A stretch of 19,941 nucleotides of DNA from CAZQIC01 sp964593555 (lineage in GTDB: Bacteria; Bacteroidota; Bacteroidia; JAFLBG01): the NCBI GenBank assembly GCA_964593555.1, contig CAZQIC010000090.1, forward strand, positions 1-19,941. The letters run 5' to 3'. Shown in pieces: positions 15,213 through 19,941 of this stretch. Numbering within the stretch: position 1 is the stretch's first letter; the number at the start of each line of letters is the position of its first letter. The translations under genes and the position numbers were made by a program. The notes under the pieces were generated by a model. That model ran no database searches, was not told where the DNA came from, and saw nothing but the letters and a program-made list of their open reading frames with translations.

Positions 15213-16370
15213 TTAACTTAAAAACTCCTGAGCGATAACCCTTGTTTCACGATCGGTCGCAACATAATCTTCATAACTGGGTTTATTAATAAAAGATATT
15301 TTCTTCATACACTTCTCCACCATATCTGATATTTGCAAAAATTTTATTTTATCACTGAGAAATGCTGACACTGCCTCTTCATTGGCTGCATTCATGATGC
15401 ATGGCATATTACCAGCCACTTTCATTGCTTCAAATGCAAGCGATAAATTCCTAAACGTTTTTTTATCAGGCTGCTCAAATGTTAACTGAGGATGATCTAA
15501 AAAATTAAACCGGGGGAATGAACTCGCAAGCCTGTGCGGATATGCCATTGCATATTGTATAGGCAGCTTCATATCGGGCAACCCCATTTGAGCCTTCATG
15601 CTGCCGTCTTTAAATTGCACAATTGAATGTATGATTGACTGCGGATGAATTACAACATCTATCTGTTTAGGATCAAGCCCAAATAACCACTTTGCTTCAA
15701 TCACCTCAAGCCCTTTATTCATAAGCGTTGCAGAGTCCACCGTAATTTTTGCACCCATACTCCAGTTAGGATGTTTCAGTGCCTGCTCCTTTGTTACCGA
15801 AGCCAGGAAGTTACTGTCCTTGCCTCTGAATGGGCCACCGGAAGCGGTGAGATAGATTTTCTCAATAGGATTATGAAATTCTCCAGCAAGACATTGGAAT
15901 ATTGCTGAATGTTCCGAATCAACAGGATAAATGTTGACACCTTTTTCTTTTGCGAGTGTGGTAACCAATTCTCCTGCTACCACCAGCGTTTCTTTGTTTG
16001 CCAATGCAATTTGTTTTCCCGCATTTATAGCACTCAACGTGCTTTGTAGCCCCGCATAACCAACAATGGCAGTAACAACCAAGTCGATACTCGCCATTTG
16101 AACAACTTGTGAAATGGATTCATTTCCGGCAAAAACTTTTATATCATACTTGGACAACAAGTTTTTTACATGCTGGTACTTTTTTTCATCCGCAATAACA
16201 ACGGCATTGGGTTTAAAATGGATAGCCTGCTTAATCAACAGATCAGCATTACCATTTGCAGTCAATACCTCTACCACAAAATGATCTGGCTGTGACTCGA
16301 TCACCTCTAAAGCTTGCTGGCCAATGGATCCCGTTGATCCAAGTATCGCGATATGTTTCCGTGTTTTCAT
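15213..16370 (-). CDS. dxr: 1-deoxy-D-xylulose 5-phosphate reductoisomerase
   Basis: This cytoplasmic enzyme converts 1-deoxy-D-xylulose 5-phosphate to 2-C-methyl-D-erythritol 4-phosphate with NADPH, the committed step of the MEP isoprenoid pathway. The NADPH-binding loop GSTGSIG is at 11-17, 'ALANKETLV' at 122-130, the metal-binding 'VDSEHSA' at 150-156 (D151, E153), the substrate loop 'SGGPFRG' at 177-183 and 'MNKGLEVIEAKWLF' at 217-230, whose E222 is the third metal ligand by comparison with E. coli. The length of 385 aa is close to the family norm and all key residues are present. The ATG follows the TAA of the upstream M23 gene with no base between (TAAATG), so the two are probably translated from one message with coupling. 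Confidence 0.97.
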   Translation of the reverse strand: MKTRKHIAILGSTGSIGQQALEVIESQPDHFVVEVLTANGNADLLIKQAIHFKPNAVVIADEKKYQHVKNLLSKYDIKVFAGNESISQVVQMASIDLVVTAIVGYAGLQSTLSAINAGKQIALANKETLVVAGELVTTLAKEKGVNIYPVDSEHSAIFQCLAGEFHNPIEKIYLTASGGPFRGKDSNFLASVTKEQALKHPNWSMGAKITVDSATLMNKGLEVIEAKWLFGLDPKQIDVVIHPQSIIHSIVQFKDGSMKAQMGLPDMKLPIQYAMAYPHRLASSFPRFNFLDHPQLTFEQPDKKTFRNLSLAFEAMKVAGNMPCIMNAANEEAVSAFLSDKIKFLQISDMVEKCMKKISFINKPSYEDYVATDRETRVIAQEFLS

Positions 16371-17240
16371 TTAAAAAACTATGTAATCCTGCGGATCAAT
16401 TGGCTTGCCATCATACCACAATTCAAAATGTAAATGCGGACCCGTGGTTTGTTCCCCGCTATTACCAATTATTGCGATTACTTCACCTGCACTAACAAAT
16501 TGCCCGGTTCGTTTTAGCAATGCAGAATTGTGTTTATATATAGAAACAAGATTATTGGAATGCTGTACCTGAATCGTATGCCCTGTTTCTAATGTCCAGC
16601 CCGCAGAAAGAACCGTTCCATCCAAGGTTGCTTTTATCGCTTCGTTTTCTTTCGAGACAATGTCAACACCGTAATGCTCATCGGTTAAATTAAACGAGCT
16701 GCTTATTAAACCATTGAGCGGGGTAAAAAACAAAAAGCTGCTGATGTTATTTTTATTGTTTTCATTCTCATTCAATGAAAGTGTGTATGGGTCCTTCGAT
16801 TCAACTTCTGCACGCAACAACGAATCTTCCTTAGACGGTGTTATCTTAATGGCCTTATAGTTACGTGAAGTATCAGTCACTAATTGTTCAGTATTTTCTT
16901 TGGGAATGCTATCACTTATTATATTATACATATTCTGAATATAATTCGCTTTCAGCTGTGCTTCGTACTCAAGCGAGTCCGTACGAAGCAAAACACTTAT
17001 CAATTCACGGCGCATACCTACATCAGCATATCCGGGAATATATTCACGCAAAGGAGTAAATGCGATAAGGCTGGTAACAATTACGATAAGTAAAATCATA
17101 ACAGAGCCCGCCAATACAAATAAATTAAGGGGCGTAAGTTTTATGGATATTTTTTCTTCGAAAGAACTATCGTTAAGCACCACCAAACGGTACTTATTTT
17201 TAAGTCTTTTGAAAAATACATTTTCTTTTTTTTCTTTCAT
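16371..17240 (-). CDS. Membrane-anchored M23 (LytM-type) peptidoglycan endopeptidase
   Basis: I set the start at ATG 17240 (MKEKKENVFF, 289 aa): it is preceded at a good distance by AGGAAGGG, a rare clear Shine-Dalgarno sequence in this window, and the ten upstream residues of the longer frame (from 17270) look untranslated. A short basic cytoplasmic tail ('KRLKNKYRLVVLNDSSFEEK') is followed by one membrane helix at ~38-61 and then a periplasmic region. The M23 domain is C-terminal (~180-289), with zinc and catalytic motifs HYGVD (H189, D193) and HLH (H269, H271), plus 'GNSGEQTTGPHLHFELW'. Such enzymes cut peptide cross-links in the cell wall or act as regulators of other hydrolases; the motifs here look intact. 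Its stop abuts the dxr start and it is divergent from the porW-like gene across a ~260-bp spacer. Confidence 0.92.
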   Translation of the reverse strand: MKEKKENVFFKRLKNKYRLVVLNDSSFEEKISIKLTPLNLFVLAGSVMILLIVIVTSLIAFTPLREYIPGYADVGMRRELISVLLRTDSLEYEAQLKANYIQNMYNIISDSIPKENTEQLVTDTSRNYKAIKITPSKEDSLLRAEVESKDPYTLSLNENENNKNNISSFLFFTPLNGLISSSFNLTDEHYGVDIVSKENEAIKATLDGTVLSAGWTLETGHTIQVQHSNNLVSIYKHNSALLKRTGQFVSAGEVIAIIGNSGEQTTGPHLHFELWYDGKPIDPQDYIVF

Positions 17241-17270
17241 TTTTACCCTTCCTGCATACCAATAACTCAC

Positions 17271-17498
17271 AAATATCTGAAATTAACCCAAATGAGTCAT
17301 TTCCTTAACCCTAAGAGGTTAGTTTTTATTGTACTCAAAGCATTTAAGGCAACTTTACCCACTGCCATCGTCAAGTATATAGCATGTATTTAAAACCCCT
17401 AACCCGGCTTAGAATATGCATAAATGTAGTAAATTGCAAACCCTTAAAGAAAATGAATTAATACCGGATTCGGGAGTTAAATAAATGGCGAAATTATT
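17271..17498. other. Divergent intergenic region between M23 gene and porW
   Basis: About 230 bp between the divergent M23 and porW genes. It must hold promoters for both. I find no full match to the TTTG-N19-21-TAnnTTTG pattern in either direction. A seven-codon mini-frame ATG 17485 (MAKLLC, stop TGA 17503-17505) overlaps the proposed GTG and TTG starts of porW. No RNA gene or repeat is evident. Confidence 0.5.
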
Positions 17499-19941
17499 GT
17501 GTTGAAGTTAAAGAACATACTTTTTTTATTCACCCTTTTGGGATTGTTTTTCTATGGTTGTTCCACCAAGAAAAATAAGCTCATTAACCGGGCATTCCAT
17601 AACCTTACCGCACGTTACAACGGATATTTTTATGCTGAAGAAAGTATAAAGGACGGGGTTATGAAAATTGAAAAGGCCCACAAAGAAGATTACACCAAAA
17701 TTTTACCTGTTTTTATTTATATAGATGCGAAGGACGCAAAGAATATTTATCCGGAAATGGACAGGGCAATAAAAAAAGCTTCTACTGTTATTCAACGTCA
17801 TACCATTACAGACAGAAAAGAAAGAGAAATTCCCGGAGCGGTTAAATGGACCGATGAAAATTACATGGCCATTGGCAAATCTCATTTTTATAAACACGAT
17901 TTTTTCTCCGCCATCGAATCATTTGATTATGTTTCCAAGGCCTACAAAACAAGCCCTACCCGTTATCTTGCCATGATGTGGATGATCCGCTCCTATAATG
18001 AAATAGGAAGTTTCTCTATGTCACAGCCCATCATTGATCAGTTAAATACCGATAAGGAATTTCCAAAGAATTTTAATGCTGAATATTCAGCTGTTCTGGC
18101 TGATTATTATATCAAACGGGAGAACTACGAATCTGCAATTAAAAACATTGCAAAAGCAGCCGTCCTCACAAAAAATAAAAAAAAGAGAACAAGATATACA
18201 TACATACTTGCACAGCTTTATGAAAAAGCTGGCGACTCAAAAAATGCAAGCGCTTATTACAACCGTGTTATTTCCTTACACCCTGCCTACGAAATGACTT
18301 TTAATTCAAAGATTAAGCTTGCAAAATTATACGATGTAAAATCGGGTGAGAGTAAAGAGATCAAAAAGATCCTTTCTAAAATGCTTAAAGACGAAAAGAA
18401 TAAAGAATACCGCGACCAGATTTATTATGCCATGGCCGAGATAGAACTGAAAGAGAACAATACTCCAAAGGCCATTGCATATTTAAAAACCTCTGTGGAA
18501 AAAAGTGTAAGTAATAATAATCAGAAAGCATTATCATACCTGAAACTTGGCGAAATTTATTTCTCAAAACCGGATTATAAAAATGCAGGCGCTTATTTTG
18601 ACAGTACTATGCTTTTTTTAGCAAGCGATTTTCCCGACTACGAAACTATTAAAGAACGCAAAAACAGTCTTGGCGAACTCATTGCAAATCTCAATATTAT
18701 TCAACTGGAAGACAGCTTACTGAAACTGGCCGCAATGAGTGAGCAAGACCGGAATAAGGTAATAGAAAAATTAATTGCGGCAGTTGAAGTGGAAGAAAAA
18801 AAGAAAAAAGAAGAAGAAGAGCAAGAACTGCTGAACAATACTTTTACGACCAATAAAACAATTGCTCAAAACAACGCTACAAGTACACAATGGTACTTTT
18901 ATAATCCATCCACAGTAAGTTTTGGAATCAGTGATTTTACTAAAAACTGGGGACAAAGAAAACTGGAAGACAACTGGAGAAGATCAAATAAAGAATCCAC
19001 GATCAGCTTCTTCGACCCAAACCAGGAAGGCGAAGACACCACGGTGAATGAAAAATCATCCAAAGTGGTTACTATTAACCAACGCAAAACAAAAGAATTT
19101 TATTTAAAAGATATTCCCTTTACCGAAAAAGCAAAAGAAAAATCAAATCAACGAATTGTTAATTCATATTATACAGTAGGGACACTTTACAAAGAACGCT
19201 TTAGTGATAATGCAAAGGCCGCCGAGACACTTGAAGAATTGCTTAAGAAATATCCTAAAAATAAATATGAGTTGTCTTCTTATTATTTACTCTATCGCAT
19301 TTATCTCGCATCAAATAATAATGCAAAGGCTGATTACTATAAAAACATATTGCTGAATGATTATCCCGACACGGAATATGCCCGCATAATTAAAAACCCT
19401 GATTACAATAAGCAAATAATGGCAAGCAGGAACGTGGTGGAGAATTTTTATACACAAACATTTGAGCTTTACCGCGAGGGGAAATACATTGAAGTCATAG
19501 AACGGAGTCGCATTGCCGACTCACTTTACGCCAAAAGTTTTTTGTCGCCTAGCTTCGATTACCTTGGCGCTCTTTCCATCGGGCGTACACAGCCTATAAA
19601 TAATTTTGAAAAAGCGCTTACACAAATAGTCATTAAATATCCTAAACACGAAATAACTACCAAAGCGCAGGAAATGCTCGATCTTGTTAAAAAGCAAAAA
19701 TCAAATTCTGTTGCTGCGACCGACTCTACCAAGAAATATACCTTTGAAAAGGACGGAAGCTATATGTGGATCATTCTTGTGAAAAACAAAACGGGTAATC
19801 TCGATAAATTCAAGATCAAACTTTCAGATTACAACACAAAATATTATAGTCTGGCGAACCTGGGCATTACCAATAACCTATTAGGCACCGACAATCAAAT
19901 GATCACTGTTAAAACATTTGAAGGCAAGGAAAAAGCTATGG
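17499..19941 (+). CDS. porW: PorW/SprE-like TPR lipoprotein of the type IX secretion system (3' end outside window)
   Basis: The frame is open from an in-frame stop at 17478-17480 to the right edge (about 813 codons) with no stop in the window. The only starts before the signal sequence are GTG 17499 and TTG 17502. The N terminus (KNILFLFTLLGLFFYGCSTKK) is a lipoprotein signal with the acylated Cys at residue 20 or 21. What follows, 'KKNKLINRAFHNLTARYNGYF', 'ESIKDGVMKIEKAHKEDYTKILP' and 'EMDRAIKKASTVIQRH', is the signature opening of the PorW (SprE) family. Several TPR-like helical repeats come next ('FYKHDFFSAIESFDYV', 'YYIKRENYESAIKNIAKAAV'), then a charged coiled stretch (KKKKEEEEQE, ~427-436) and more TPR-like repeats. 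PorW/SprE is an outer-membrane-associated protein required for T9SS function and, in gliding species, for motility. The missing end would hold the rest of the C-terminal domain. Confidence 0.88.
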   Translation, partial: MLKLKNILFLFTLLGLFFYGCSTKKNKLINRAFHNLTARYNGYFYAEESIKDGVMKIEKAHKEDYTKILPVFIYIDAKDAKNIYPEMDRAIKKASTVIQRHTITDRKEREIPGAVKWTDENYMAIGKSHFYKHDFFSAIESFDYVSKAYKTSPTRYLAMMWMIRSYNEIGSFSMSQPIIDQLNTDKEFPKNFNAEYSAVLADYYIKRENYESAIKNIAKAAVLTKNKKKRTRYTYILAQLYEKAGDSKNASAYYNRVISLHPAYEMTFNSKIKLAKLYDVKSGESKEIKKILSKMLKDEKNKEYRDQIYYAMAEIELKENNTPKAIAYLKTSVEKSVSNNNQKALSYLKLGEIYFSKPDYKNAGAYFDSTMLFLASDFPDYETIKERKNSLGELIANLNIIQLEDSLLKLAAMSEQDRNKVIEKLIAAVEVEEKKKKEEEEQELLNNTFTTNKTIAQNNATSTQWYFYNPSTVSFGISDFTKNWGQRKLEDNWRRSNKESTISFFDPNQEGEDTTVNEKSSKVVTINQRKTKEFYLKDIPFTEKAKEKSNQRIVNSYYTVGTLYKERFSDNAKAAETLEELLKKYPKNKYELSSYYLLYRIYLASNNNAKADYYKNILLNDYPDTEYARIIKNPDYNKQIMASRNVVENFYTQTFELYREGKYIEVIERSRIADSLYAKSFLSPSFDYLGALSIGRTQPINNFEKALTQIVIKYPKHEITTKAQEMLDLVKKQKSNSVAATDSTKKYTFEKDGSYMWIILVKNKTGNLDKFKIKLSDYNTKYYSLANLGITNNLLGTDNQMITVKTFEGKEKAM

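Noticed and set aside
17271..17498. Candidate -7 boxes such as TAAATTGC (plus strand) and TAAAGTTG (minus strand)
   Set aside because: Imperfect boxes with no -33 partner at proper spacing; not strong enough to annotate.

Overview
The window is AT-rich DNA from a member of the Bacteroidota. The evidence is the type IX secretion system (T9SS) vocabulary: two giant secreted proteins with type B C-terminal sorting domains, a type A sorting domain, SprB repeats, PKD domains and a PorW/SprE-like lipoprotein. Shine-Dalgarno sequences are mostly absent, and one good match to the Bacteroidota promoter (TTTG-like box, 19-nt spacer, TAnnTTTG) is present. The genus cannot be told from the sequence.

Left half (1-12842): a cell-surface or accessory region. 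It holds two copies of a divergent gene pair. In each pair a minus-strand gene of an uncharacterised, about 500-residue helical family (379-2 and 9044-7530) sits back to back with a plus-strand giant T9SS cargo protein (846-5942, 1698 aa; 9177-12842, 1221 aa). The two giants share the same N-terminal domain, beta-propeller repeats and type B sorting domain, but their middles differ: SprB plus PKD repeats in one, Ig-like repeats in the other. A third, decayed copy of the minus-strand family lies at 7396-7168.

Between the pairs, 5960-7396 is a patch of broken genes. It holds a double-glycine leader peptide of the natural-product precursor type with a frameshift, a small secreted protein whose start is frameshifted, a PKD protein with a type A sorting domain carrying at least two frameshifts, and the decayed family copy. 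Upstream of the first giant, a 37-residue membrane peptide (532-645) has its own consensus promoter and lies between two near-identical 20-bp repeats.

Right half (12846-19941): conserved chromosomal envelope genes. On the minus strand, an M23 peptidase (start 17240), dxr (isoprenoid synthesis), rseP (site-2 intramembrane protease) and a small exported protein run in one direction and probably form an operon. Divergent from them, starting at a GTG or TTG near 17500 and running off the right edge, is a large TPR lipoprotein recognised as the T9SS/gliding protein PorW (SprE). The window thus contains both a secretion-machine part and several of its likely cargoes.
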